Positions 7,485-14,718 of a DNA stretch of 16,335 nucleotides are shown here, in pieces. The stretch is from Chlamydiota bacterium (GTDB lineage Bacteria; Chlamydiota; Chlamydiia; Chlamydiales; Rhabdochlamydiaceae): the NCBI GenBank assembly GCA_011065225.1, contig JAAKFC010000011.1, positions 1 through 16,335 of the forward strand, given 5' to 3'. The notes under the pieces are model-generated. The model made no database searches, was not told the DNA's origin, and was given only the letters and a program-made list of their open reading frames with translations. Position numbers and translations under genes: made by a program. Position 1 is the first letter of the stretch, and every line of letters starts with the position of its first letter.

Positions 7485-8394
7485 ATTCGACCTCCTCTAC
7501 TTTTTCCACAGAAACTGTGGGAATTTGGACCCCGATCCGCTTGTTCATTCCGGCAAGCGTCTTGCCTGGGCCCATTTCAATAAATAGTTCCACGCCGCTG
7601 TCTACCATAGATTCCACACAGCTTTGCCAGCAAACGGGACTTATAACCTGCTCGATCATATTTTTTCGCAGCTCTTCGAGTGCTTCGACTTTGTCTCCAC
7701 AAGCATTCATTACCAGAACGACATCGGAATTACTCATGTGTACTTCTTGAATGAGTGGAGCTAAGCGATCCTGTGCGCTTTGCATCAAACCGCTATGAAA
7801 CGCGCCTGATACATCGAGAGGCATCACACGACGTGCTCCTTTTTCTTTGAGCTGGCTAGCCGCTTTTTCAATCCCTTCTTTGGTCCCAGAGATGACGATT
7901 TGGCCGGGACAATTGAGGTTCGCAATCCATACACCTGATAGACCACTTACTACTTCTTCGACTATGGGGAGCTCAAGCCCTAAAACCACCTGCATTGTTC
8001 CAGGACGATTTGTGCATGCCTCGTCCATAAATTCTCCGCGCGCTTTTACAAGAGGAAGTGCTTCTTCAAAGGTCAATTTTCCAGCTGCGACAAGGGCTGT
8101 ATATTCGCCTAGGCTGAGGCCTCCACACATGGTTGGTTTGAGATCAGGATTTTGCTCTTGAAGAACGCGCAAAATAGCGATACTCGTAATGAAGATGGCA
8201 AGTTGGCTGTTCTTTGTAAGAGTGAGTTTTTCTGCTGAGCCATTGAAAATCAACTCGGAAAAAGGATAGCCTAAAATCTCATCTGCTTTTGCAAAAACTT
8301 GTTTCGCTGCAGAGAAATTTTCAAAGAAATCTCGCCCCATACCAGGATACTGCGCCCCTTGTCCGGGGAACAGAAATGCCACTTTTCTACTCAT
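7468..8394 (-). CDS. fabD: Malonyl-CoA:ACP transacylase
   Basis: Transfers malonyl from CoA to AcpP, providing the extender unit for FabH and the elongation enzymes. Its 308 residues match the family length. Motifs are PGQGAQ near the start (10-15), the nucleophile elbow GLSLG with Ser94, Arg119 for the malonyl carboxylate, and catalytic His200 in GAFHSG. The ATG at 8394 overlaps the end of fabH by 8 bases and has no clear Shine-Dalgarno site, so its translation probably depends on ribosomes leaving fabH. It overlaps fabG by 17 bases. Confidence 0.96.
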   Translation of the reverse strand: MSRKVAFLFPGQGAQYPGMGRDFFENFSAAKQVFAKADEILGYPFSELIFNGSAEKLTLTKNSQLAIFITSIAILRVLQEQNPDLKPTMCGGLSLGEYTALVAAGKLTFEEALPLVKARGEFMDEACTNRPGTMQVVLGLELPIVEEVVSGLSGVWIANLNCPGQIVISGTKEGIEKAASQLKEKGARRVMPLDVSGAFHSGLMQSAQDRLAPLIQEVHMSNSDVVLVMNACGDKVEALEELRKNMIEQVISPVCWQSCVESMVDSGVELFIEMGPGKTLAGMNKRIGVQIPTVSVEKVEEVEYAPTT

Positions 8395-9367
8395 TGGTCA
8401 GTACCGTTGATCCCCAGGTTAATCCTGCACCAAAAGTGGTGAGGAGGATGTGATCTCCAGAAGAGATCGGTTTTTCATCAAGAAGTTCATCGAGAGCAAT
8501 CCCGACAGAAGAAGAGGAAGTATTGCCATACTTGTCCACGGTGATAAAGACTCTGTCATTTGGCATCTGAAATCGCTTGGCAATGGCTTCAATAATCCGA
8601 ATGTTGGCTTGGTGCGGGATGAGCCAGCTGATATCCGATTCTGATAAGCCAGCTTTGTCAATGCACTCTCTTGATGAGGATTCCATCCGTCTCACTGCGT
8701 GTTTGAAAGTTTCACGCCCTTCCATCTTGATGCAATGCATTTTTTCTTCAACCGTTTTTTTCGTTGCCGGATTGCGAGATCCCCCAGCGGGCATTTTCAA
8801 AATTTCTGTTAGATTCCCATCAGAACCGAGAACCACATCACGGATCACAAGGCCCTTTCCTTCAGAGGAGACGACACAAGATGAGGCCCCATCTCCAAAG
8901 AGGACACAGGTGCTCCGATCTTCGTAATCAACAATCGAGGAAAGCTTTTCTGAAGCAATGATCAAAACATTGCGATAACGCCCTGACTCAACAAACGCTT
9001 TGGCAACGGAAAGACCATAGATATAGCCCGAACAAGCTGCTTGGATGTCCATAGCAGCAGCTTCAATGCCGAGGGCCGCCTGAATGATACAAGCCGTGCT
9101 GGGAAACATATAATCAGGGGTCAGTGTTGCTACTAAGATGAGATCGATGCTTTTGAGATCAATCTTGGCCTTTTCAATCGCCTTTTTGGCTGCTTGAATG
9201 CCCATATCCGAAGTGTACTCCTCTTCACCTGCAATACGCCGCTCGCGCATTCCCGTGCGGGAAATGATCCACTCATCAGAAGTATCAACTAATTTTTCGA
9301 GATCAGCATTAGTGAGAACTCTTTTAGGAAGATACGAACCCGTACCGATAATTTTTGCCTGTTTCAT
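8387..9367 (-). CDS. fabH: 3-oxoacyl-ACP synthase III
   Basis: Starts fatty-acid synthesis by condensing an acyl-CoA primer with malonyl-ACP. The 326 residues carry the triad Cys112 (AACSG), His252 (PHQAN) and Asn282 (YGNTSS), and the conserved N-terminal NADLEKLVDTSDEWI. The ATG at 9367 gives the standard family start (KIIGTGSYLP), so there is little doubt about it, yet no Shine-Dalgarno site precedes it. Instead a perfect TATAAT ends 9 bases upstream. It is the first gene of the fab operon and is divergent from recR. A short dyad overlaps its -10 box (9374-9392) and could be a control site. Confidence 0.96.
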   Translation of the reverse strand: MKQAKIIGTGSYLPKRVLTNADLEKLVDTSDEWIISRTGMRERRIAGEEEYTSDMGIQAAKKAIEKAKIDLKSIDLILVATLTPDYMFPSTACIIQAALGIEAAAMDIQAACSGYIYGLSVAKAFVESGRYRNVLIIASEKLSSIVDYEDRSTCVLFGDGASSCVVSSEGKGLVIRDVVLGSDGNLTEILKMPAGGSRNPATKKTVEEKMHCIKMEGRETFKHAVRRMESSSRECIDKAGLSESDISWLIPHQANIRIIEAIAKRFQMPNDRVFITVDKYGNTSSSSVGIALDELLDEKPISSGDHILLTTFGAGLTWGSTVLTNE

Positions 9368-9373
9368 AAATTA

Positions 9374-9392
9374 GCTATTATACGCAAATAGC
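9374..9392. promoter_or_regulatory. Short dyad over the fabH -10 box, candidate operator
   Basis: GCTATT and AATAGC form a perfect 6-bp inverted repeat with a 7-bp spacer, covering the TATAAT at 9377-9382. A protein bound here would block fabH transcription. The dyad is short and could be chance in AT-rich DNA. Confidence 0.3.
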
Positions 9393-9405
9393 CCATAAAG
9401 TTGAA
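9377..9405 (-). promoter_or_regulatory. Promoter of the fabH-fabD-fabG-acpP operon
   Basis: On the minus strand, a perfect TATAAT lies at 9382-9377, with TTCAAC 17 bp upstream as a weak -35 box. The predicted start of transcription is about three bases before the fabH ATG. The -35 position coincides with the one used by the opposed recR promoter. Confidence 0.55.
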
Positions 9406-9430
9406 GCAAAACCTAAGACTCTGACATACT
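9401..9430 (+). promoter_or_regulatory. Candidate promoter of recR
   Basis: TTGAAG (9401-9406) and CATACT (9425-9430) have an 18-bp spacer. Transcription would begin about two bases before the recR ATG. The -35 hexamer is on the same base pairs as the fabH -35 hexamer, so the two promoters may compete. Confidence 0.35.
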
Positions 9431-9438
9431 GAGCTCTT

Positions 9439-10038
9439 ATGAACCAATATCCAAGTGAACTTTTAACTTTAATCGCCTACTTGAAGAAACTTCCTGGGGT
9501 GGGGCGAAAAACCGCTGAGCGCTTTGCTTTTTATTTACTCGACTGGCCTGAAGAGGATTTAAAAAAATTTTCACATCAATTGGGCATTCTCAAAGAAAAA
9601 GTTACTCCCTGCGATACCTGCGGCTGTCTCAAAGATATTGGCGCCTGTGCTTTTTGCAGTTCAAAAATACGTGATCCTTCAATGCTATGCCTCGTTTCCT
9701 CTCCTCGCGATGTCTATGCTATTGAAGAAACACATGCCTTCAAGGGGCTTTACCATGTTCTCGGCGGCCTACTCTCCCCCTTAGAAGGCCGCTCCATCGA
9801 CCAACTCACCCTCGACAAGTTAGAAAAGCGCCTTTCTGAGCATGAAGTCCAAGAGGTAATCATTGCGCTAGATTCGACTTTAGAAGGAGATGCGACAGCT
9901 CTTTTTATCAAACAAAAACTCGACACACTAGGCGTCAAGACCACCCGCCTAGCTTTTGGTCTTCCGATGGGAAGCTCTCTCGACTTCGTCGACTATGGCA
10001 CCCTCGAAAAAGCCTTCACAGGAAGGCAAATATTCTAA
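9439..10038 (+). CDS. recR: Recombination mediator protein
   Basis: Cytoplasmic DNA-binding ring protein that with RecO and RecF loads RecA at gaps. The 199 residues are the usual length. They show the helix-hairpin-helix LPGVGRKTAERFAF (18-31), a zinc finger with Cys58, Cys61, Cys70 and Cys73, and a Toprim domain with the acidic patch around DSTLEGD (about 144-150). The ATG at 9439 has only a weak GAGC before it and a -10-like hexamer 8 bases upstream. It is divergent from fabH, as in Chlamydia. After the stop comes an A-rich run (10039-10058) and then the foldback, with no ordinary terminator seen. Confidence 0.95.
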   Translation: MNQYPSELLTLIAYLKKLPGVGRKTAERFAFYLLDWPEEDLKKFSHQLGILKEKVTPCDTCGCLKDIGACAFCSSKIRDPSMLCLVSSPRDVYAIEETHAFKGLYHVLGGLLSPLEGRSIDQLTLDKLEKRLSEHEVQEVIIALDSTLEGDATALFIKQKLDTLGVKTTRLAFGLPMGSSLDFVDYGTLEKAFTGRQIF

Positions 10039-10086
10039 TAAAAAATAAAAAAAAAATAGGGATGAAATTCTTTGTTGAGGACCTCT

Positions 10087-10126
10087 ATAGGTTTTTTGCG
10101 CGGCAATTTCAGTTGCCGCGTCCAGC
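10087..10126 (+). repeat. Left terminal inverted repeat of the foldback, 40 bp
   Basis: Identical to the reverse complement of 10499-10538. It starts ATAGGTTTTTTG and contains its own hairpin, CGCGGCAA (10099-10106) with TTGCCGCG (10113-10120) around a TTTCAG loop. Confidence 0.95.
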
Positions 10127-10179
10127 GCTAGCGCGTCTTGAGCGACGATGGCTGCGGCAAATCGGTCCCTACGCTCAAA

Positions 10180-10216
10180 GGTCCGTGCGAAGCACTGATC
10201 CCTTTTCGCACGGGCC
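10180..10216. other. Stem-loop inside the left arm of the foldback
   Basis: GGTCCGTGCGAA (10180-10191) pairs with TTCGCACGGGCC (10205-10216): 12 pairs including one G-U, with a 13-base loop. A weaker stem, TTGAGCG (10138-10144) with CGCTCAA (10172-10178), lies just outside it. Confidence 0.7.
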
Positions 10217-10253
10217 AATTTTCCTTTGCCTTAGTCGCCGCGGGCTGCTCGAG

Positions 10254-10283
10254 CATAAAAATCGGGTTTCACCCTCTTTTATG
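10254..10283. other. Left copy of a mirrored stem-loop pair in the foldback
   Basis: CATAAAA (10254-10260) pairs with TTTTATG (10277-10283), and inside it GGGT (10264-10267) pairs with ACCC (10271-10274). Reflection about the element centre puts it exactly on the stem-loop at 10341-10370, whose stem sequences differ. Confidence 0.65.
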
Positions 10284-10329
10284 TCCCTCACAGGGCCACA
10301 TTATTTGGCAGAAACAATCTAAATTGGCC

Positions 10330-10379
10330 CTGGAAGATGACATTGAGGCAGGTGCAATCCTGCTGAAATGCTCTTCCAG
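10330..10379. other. Right copy of the mirrored stem-loop pair, with longer stem
   Basis: CTGGAAGA (10330-10337) pairs with TCTTCCAG (10372-10379), then CATT (10341-10344) with AATG (10367-10370), then GCAGG (10348-10352) with CCTGC (10359-10363). ATTGG (10323-10327) and CCAAT (10380-10384) can extend the base. The left arm at the mirrored place folds similarly with different bases. Confidence 0.7.
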
Positions 10380-10419
10380 CCAATGGCTGTTATGGCAAAG
10401 GAAAATTGCCCCGTTCGAT

Positions 10420-10448
10420 CGGACCACAGTGTAATTACACGGGGTCCG
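10420..10448. other. Stem-loop inside the right arm of the foldback
   Basis: CGGACC (10420-10425) pairs with GGTCCG (10443-10448), enclosing the 12-bp perfect palindrome GTGTAATTACAC (10429-10440). It faces the 10180-10216 stem-loop of the left arm but does not use the mirrored pairing, so this part of the two arms is not equivalent. Confidence 0.55.
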
Positions 10449-10498
10449 GAGTAAGGGGTGATTTTCCACAGCCAGAATCAGCGTAAGTGACACGAAGT

Positions 10499-10538
10499 GC
10501 TGGACGCGGCAACTGAAATTGCCGCGCAAAAAACCTAT
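10499..10538 (-). repeat. Right terminal inverted repeat of the foldback, 40 bp
   Basis: Perfect reverse complement of 10087-10126, ending CAAAAAACCTAT. It includes the same small hairpin (10505-10512 with 10519-10526). Its end lies about 70 bp upstream of the bamA -35 box. Confidence 0.95.
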
Positions 10539-10610
10539 GGAGAGTCCCCTATATAAACCTTCCTTACAATTAATTTTTTTGAAATGTCCAAACTCGATCG
10601 TATTTTTCAC

Positions 10611-10640
10611 TTGGCTGAATTTCCCCTACATGCATATAAT
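10611..10640 (+). promoter_or_regulatory. Promoter of bamA
   Basis: TTGGCT (10611-10616) and a perfect TATAAT (10635-10640) are separated by 18 bp. Transcription would start about four bases before the bamA ATG. The promoter lies downstream of the foldback, so bamA-skp-lpxD need not depend on read-through from recR. Confidence 0.55.
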
Positions 10641-10650
10641 TGGCTCTTTC

Positions 10651-13059
10651 ATGAATAACAAACTGCTCCTCTGCCTCTCTCTTGTTCTCTCTTCAGGCCT
10701 TGCCAGCAAAGCTGTAGCGCAAGAGCCTCCTACCATTCAAACCTATGAAAATAGACGAGTGGGGAAAATCGAGGTCAAAATAGAAAATTTGCCCGAGGGC
10801 TCTTCTTTTGATAAGCAAACCGTTGTTGCAAAACTACGCACAAGACAGGGCGATCCATTCTCCCAATACGTTTTTGACCAGGACCTCAAACAACTCGCCA
10901 ATGATTACGACCGGGTCATTCCTCAACTCCAGATCGATGAAGGACAGGTCGATATTATTTTGAAGGTATGGCTCCGCCCCATCATCAATAAAATCGAATG
11001 GAAGGGAAATCAATACATCAGAGAGCGCACCCTCAAAAAAGAACTCGACATCAAGCCCGGCACAATTTTCAACCGCACCGAGTTCAATAAATCATTCAAC
11101 AAGGTCAAAGAGTATTACATCAAAAAAGGTTATTTTGAGTCGGAACTCTCCTACCGCCTCGTCCCCGATGCCAAAACAGGAGAAGTGGATGTTATCATCA
11201 CTATCTCGGAAGGACGAGCTGGAAAGGTCAACGACATCGTCTTCCACGGTTTCACAAAGCAAGAAGAAAGTGATATCGTTCATAAGCTCTATACCAAAAA
11301 GCACAGCGCTTTGACTAGCTGGTTCACAGGAAAAGGGCGCTTCATTGAAGAAGCACTCGAACAAGATCGGCTCACCATCTTCGACTATCTCCAAAATGAA
11401 GGCTATGCCGATGCCAGAATCCAGATCCAATTACTAGAATCCTCTTCGAAAGGCAAAATCATCATCGACATTTCTGCGGAAAAAGGGGCCCTTTATCACT
11501 TTGGACAAGTCAGTTTTGACGGCAATATCCTCTTCACTGATGAAGAAGTCGAACGGATCTTCACAGCAAGGCCAAGTGGGACATACTCTCCAGAAAAACT
11601 CCAGAAAACAACAGAAGCAATCAAAGACCTCTATGGACGCAAAGGCTTCATTGACACAAGCGTCACCCATGAAACCCAACTCGTCCAAAATGCACCCGTC
11701 TATAACGTCCACTTTCATGTCGATGAAGGGCGCGAATACCGCATCGGGATGATCCGGATCATTGGAAATGTCCAAACAGAAGATCGTGTTATATTGCGCG
11801 AGTCGCTCCTCGTCCCTGGCGAAACATTTGATTCGCTCAAGCTAAAAGTCACTCAGGCTCGTCTGGAAAATATCGGCTACTTCAAAACCGTCAATGTCTA
11901 TGCCGTACGCACGCAAGACGACCTCTCTCTTGGCGACAACTACCGCGATATCTACATCGAAGTGGAAGAACAACAGACTGGCAACATCAGTCTTTCTGGG
12001 GGTTTTAGCTCTGCCGACAACATATTTGGCGCGCTTGATCTTCAAGAAAAAAACTTCAACTACAGAGGCCTTTCTAGAATTGGAAGCCAAGGACTCTCAG
12101 GATTGCGAGGTGGCGGCGAATTCTTACATATGCGCGCTACATTTGGCAGCCGCAACCAAAATTATATGGTGTCATGGCTCACCCCCTATTTTCTCGATTC
12201 TCTATGGAGGCTTGGATTTGAACTTTCAGCAACCGTAAAAAATGAGCTGCAATCCAAAGACTACAATATCGCTACCTATAATTTGGGCGCTTTTATCTCC
12301 TATCCTCTAAGCCCCTATCTTTCCTACGGTTTTAAATACAGAGTTAAAAACTATGACATTGACATTGACGATGATATTAAAAGAGCCGAGAGCAATGAAG
12401 ATAAAATCACCTCTGGTAGCCGCAATGGGATTCTCTCTGGAGTTGGCGCTTCACTCATCTATGACTCCACAGACAGCGCCATCAAGCCTCATCGAGGCAT
12501 TCGCTCTGCCCTTGATGGAGAAATAGCAGGAGTAGGTGGAGATACCTATTTCTTCCGAGCCGCTTCCCTCAATAGCTTTTACACTCCTTTGACACGCAGA
12601 AGCTATATGAAATACCGAGCTGATTTCCGTTTCATCTTCCCTTACGGACAAACAAACGACTTCGAAAAAATCCCTTTGAGTGAACGCTTTTTCTTAGGAG
12701 GCGTCGCATCTGTACGTGGTTACAAAGATTTCATTTTAGGACCTCGTTTCGATAAAGAAAATAAAAAAGGCGAAGAAAAGAAAGGCCTTAGCGATCCTAC
12801 CGGGGGAATTAGTTCCTCGCTGGTCACAATGGAATATGTACATGAAATTTTACCCATACTCGATGCCTTTGCTTTCATCGATGCCGGTTATGTCTCTGAT
12901 CAAGTATTTGACTTTGGCACCTATCGAATGAGCTATGGTTTCGGTGTGAACGTCGACGTCCTCGGCAAAGTGCCGATTACCCTTGGATATGGTTTTCCTG
13001 TGAATGCACAAAAAGGGACGAAACGAAAATTCTTTTTCTCTCTCGGGGGACAATTTTAA
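10651..13059 (+). CDS. bamA: Outer-membrane protein assembly factor (Omp85 family)
   Basis: Central subunit of the machine that inserts beta-barrel proteins into the outer membrane. With the ATG at 10651 it has 802 residues: a signal peptide (1-23, ending KAVAQ), about 400 residues of POTRA repeats (for example KIEWKGNQYI, VSFDGNILF, IRIIGNVQTED), then a C-terminal barrel. The barrel has the Omp85 VRGY motif (ASVRGYKDF) and ends in Phe (FFFSLGGQF), the usual assembly signal. The frame is open upstream to 10519, but that extension runs through the foldback's right end and would bury the signal peptide. No Shine-Dalgarno site is present. skp follows 18 bp later. Confidence 0.96.
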   Translation: MNNKLLLCLSLVLSSGLASKAVAQEPPTIQTYENRRVGKIEVKIENLPEGSSFDKQTVVAKLRTRQGDPFSQYVFDQDLKQLANDYDRVIPQLQIDEGQVDIILKVWLRPIINKIEWKGNQYIRERTLKKELDIKPGTIFNRTEFNKSFNKVKEYYIKKGYFESELSYRLVPDAKTGEVDVIITISEGRAGKVNDIVFHGFTKQEESDIVHKLYTKKHSALTSWFTGKGRFIEEALEQDRLTIFDYLQNEGYADARIQIQLLESSSKGKIIIDISAEKGALYHFGQVSFDGNILFTDEEVERIFTARPSGTYSPEKLQKTTEAIKDLYGRKGFIDTSVTHETQLVQNAPVYNVHFHVDEGREYRIGMIRIIGNVQTEDRVILRESLLVPGETFDSLKLKVTQARLENIGYFKTVNVYAVRTQDDLSLGDNYRDIYIEVEEQQTGNISLSGGFSSADNIFGALDLQEKNFNYRGLSRIGSQGLSGLRGGGEFLHMRATFGSRNQNYMVSWLTPYFLDSLWRLGFELSATVKNELQSKDYNIATYNLGAFISYPLSPYLSYGFKYRVKNYDIDIDDDIKRAESNEDKITSGSRNGILSGVGASLIYDSTDSAIKPHRGIRSALDGEIAGVGGDTYFFRAASLNSFYTPLTRRSYMKYRADFRFIFPYGQTNDFEKIPLSERFFLGGVASVRGYKDFILGPRFDKENKKGEEKKGLSDPTGGISSSLVTMEYVHEILPILDAFAFIDAGYVSDQVFDFGTYRMSYGFGVNVDVLGKVPITLGYGFPVNAQKGTKRKFFFSLGGQF

Positions 13060-13077
13060 CTTAAATAAGGAGATAAC

Positions 13078-13635
13078 ATGCTTCGCAAAACACTTCTCTC
13101 AGCTCTTATGATCCTCGGCCTCTGCGCCGGAGGCTTTGCTGCATCAGAACCCAAACCCTCAGTTGGAGTAGTCAACTTTACCAGTTGCATGTCCGACTCT
13201 AAACTCGGCAAACATGAGCAAACTTCATTTGACGCTCTCAAAAACCAAATGAGTTCCCTGCTTGAGGACACTGAAAAACAAACCAATGAAATCGCAGCAA
13301 AATTCAATGATTCGGAATATATGGACGGACTTTCTCCTGAGGCGGAAGAAGAAATGAAAAACAAATTCCGCACGCTCAACGAAGAAATAGGCCGTTATCA
13401 AAATCAATATTATCAGGTGCTCCAACAAGCCAATATGAAAGTCATGCAAACCGTTGGCGCCAACATCCAAGAAGCTTCTGAAAAAGTAGCCAAAGACAAA
13501 AAACTCAACATGGTCATGAGCAAAGAGGCCTGCTTCTTTGCCGCACCCACACTTGATGTAACGAATCTCGTTGTTGCTGAAATGGACCGCATGTTTGAGC
13601 AAAATGATGCCAAAACCGAAAAAGTGAAAAAATGA
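13078..13635 (+). CDS. skp: Periplasmic OmpH/Skp-like chaperone
   Basis: Periplasmic holdase that keeps outer-membrane proteins unfolded on their way to BamA. It has 185 residues: a signal peptide ending about GGFAA (residue 22), a short strand VGVVNFTSCM as in Skp, then a long charged helical region (about 45-130) matching the Skp arms, and a return to a strand-forming end around LNMVMSKEACFF. AAGGAG lies 5 bases before the ATG. It sits between bamA and lpxD as in many Gram-negative bacteria and in Chlamydia, where it is called ompH. The stop overlaps the lpxD start as ATGA. Overall identity is low, as is normal for Skp; context carries much of the call. Confidence 0.9.
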   Translation: MLRKTLLSALMILGLCAGGFAASEPKPSVGVVNFTSCMSDSKLGKHEQTSFDALKNQMSSLLEDTEKQTNEIAAKFNDSEYMDGLSPEAEEEMKNKFRTLNEEIGRYQNQYYQVLQQANMKVMQTVGANIQEASEKVAKDKKLNMVMSKEACFFAAPTLDVTNLVVAEMDRMFEQNDAKTEKVKK

Positions 13636-14678
13636 AATTCACATTAACAGAAATTGCCAATCTCACTGGGGCTAAACTCCAGGGGAACCCTGACCATGTC
13701 ATTACAGCAGTGGCGGATCTCGAATCAGCCACTTTAACGGATGCCTCTTTTCTCGCCAATAGCCGCTACACTCCCCTGCTTGCGAAAACAAATGCCGGAG
13801 TGATTTGCATTAGTAAAGAAGAAGAACTCATTCCAAACAAAAATTACCTCATCTCTGACAATCCTTCTCGTACCTTCCAGCAAATTGCCGAAGCCATCCA
13901 CGTAAAGCGCAAAACCACCGGCTTTACCGGCATCCATCCCACCGCCGTCATCCACGAGACCGCAAAACTCGGCGAAAATGTAAATATCGGTCCCTATGTT
14001 GTCATTGATCAAGACGCAAAAATTGGCAACAACACGATCATTGGCTCCTATGCCTATATCGGCCCAGAAGTGCAAATTGGCAACGACTGCCTTCTTCATG
14101 CCCACACAACTATCCGCGAATACTGCGCCCTCGGCAATCGCGTCATCCTCCAACCAGGCGCTGTCATTGGTTCCTGTGGTTTTGGTTATACCACGAGCGA
14201 AACAGGCGAGCACACCAAGCTCGAGCAATTAGGCAATGTCATCCTCGAAGACGATGTCGAAATCGGAGCCAATACCACCGTCGATCGAGCTCGCTTCAAA
14301 ACGACCCGCATTGCACGTGGAACCAAAGTCGATAACCTTGTCCAAATCGCCCACAACAACGACCTCGGCGAAAATAATATAATCGCCGCCCAAACGGGAA
14401 TTGCCGGCAGCACAAAGACGGGACGCAATGTGATGATGGGAGGCCAAGTCGGAATCGTTGGCCATCTTGAAATCACCGATTTCGTCATGATCGCCACCCG
14501 CGGCGGAGTAAGTAAAACCATCAAAAAGAATGGCAGGTACGCTGGCAGCCCCGTCGTGACCCTTTCAGAGCACAACCGAACGCAGGTCCATCTGCGCAAG
14601 ATTGACGCATATATACGCCGTATAGAGGCCCTAGAAAAGAGACTCTCTGTGCTCGAAGCTACCGTTCCTTGCAATTAA
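13632..14678 (+). CDS. lpxD: UDP-3-O-acyl-glucosamine N-acyltransferase
   Basis: Adds the second acyl chain, from acyl-ACP, to UDP-3-O-acylglucosamine in lipid A synthesis. The 348 residues comprise an N-terminal uridine-binding domain (about 1-100), a left-handed beta-helix of hexapeptide repeats (about 101-290, for example VNIGPYVVIDQDAKIG), and a C-terminal helix (about 315-345). The catalytic His241 lies in the conserved VQIAHNN. Length and layout match E. coli LpxD (341 residues). It overlaps skp by four bases. The acyl donor would be supplied by the fab genes in the opposite arm of this locus. Confidence 0.96.
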   Translation: MKFTLTEIANLTGAKLQGNPDHVITAVADLESATLTDASFLANSRYTPLLAKTNAGVICISKEEELIPNKNYLISDNPSRTFQQIAEAIHVKRKTTGFTGIHPTAVIHETAKLGENVNIGPYVVIDQDAKIGNNTIIGSYAYIGPEVQIGNDCLLHAHTTIREYCALGNRVILQPGAVIGSCGFGYTTSETGEHTKLEQLGNVILEDDVEIGANTTVDRARFKTTRIARGTKVDNLVQIAHNNDLGENNIIAAQTGIAGSTKTGRNVMMGGQVGIVGHLEITDFVMIATRGGVSKTIKKNGRYAGSPVVTLSEHNRTQVHLRKIDAYIRRIEALEKRLSVLEATVPCN

Positions 14679-14706
14679 AGAAAAATTTTGTCATTGCTTG
14701 AATAGA

Positions 14707-14713
14707 GAGAGGG
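14707..14713 (+). promoter_or_regulatory. Shine-Dalgarno site deciding the corA start
   Basis: GAGAGGG lies 5 bases before the GTG at 14719. The alternative TTG at 14698 would place this purine run inside the coding sequence and has no site of its own. Confidence 0.6.
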
Positions 14714-14718
14714 CGCTC

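Larger units (their letters stand above)
10077..10549. repeat. 470-bp foldback element (imperfect palindrome) between recR and bamA
   Basis: The two ends are a perfect 40-bp inverted repeat, with looser matching out to GAGGAC at 10077 and GTCCCC at 10549. Moving inward, a 19-of-20 inverted match pairs 10211-10230 with 10394-10413, and AGGGCCA (10292-10298) pairs with TGGCCCT (10325-10331). All three pairs share a centre near 10312, so the whole stretch is one mirror-symmetric unit with diverged arms. Each arm also contains its own stem-loops. I see no clear target-site duplication and no convincing gene. It could be a MITE-like mobile element, two inverted copies of a structured repeat, or the template of a structured RNA. 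The family is not recognised. Confidence 0.85.

Noticed and set aside
10021..10076. Target-site duplication next to the foldback
   Set aside because: The flanks (A-rich on the left, CCTATATAAACC on the right) share no clear direct repeat, so transposition cannot be shown from this copy.
10062..10434. Two overlapping plus-strand frames (10062-10322 and 10138-10434) in the foldback as possible genes
   Set aside because: No Shine-Dalgarno site, unusual residue mix, and they run across the palindrome. The two arms resemble each other in different reading frames at the ends and in the middle, which argues against a duplicated protein.
10470..10490. Resemblance of the minus-strand GCTGATTCTGG to the start of tmRNA
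   Set aside because: Only eleven bases agree. The acceptor stem partner, the tag-peptide frame and the T-arm were not found nearby.
10269..10610. Minus-strand frame of 113 codons across the right arm of the foldback
   Set aside because: Its middle resembles the plus-strand frame of the left arm (IFLC...LEEH against IFLC...LLEH), but this follows from mirror similarity at the DNA level, and the frames disagree at the 40-bp ends.
10519..10650. In-frame upstream extension of bamA by 44 codons
   Set aside because: It would run through the foldback's right end and place the hydrophobic signal peptide internally. The ATG at 10651 starts a clean signal peptide and follows a promoter.
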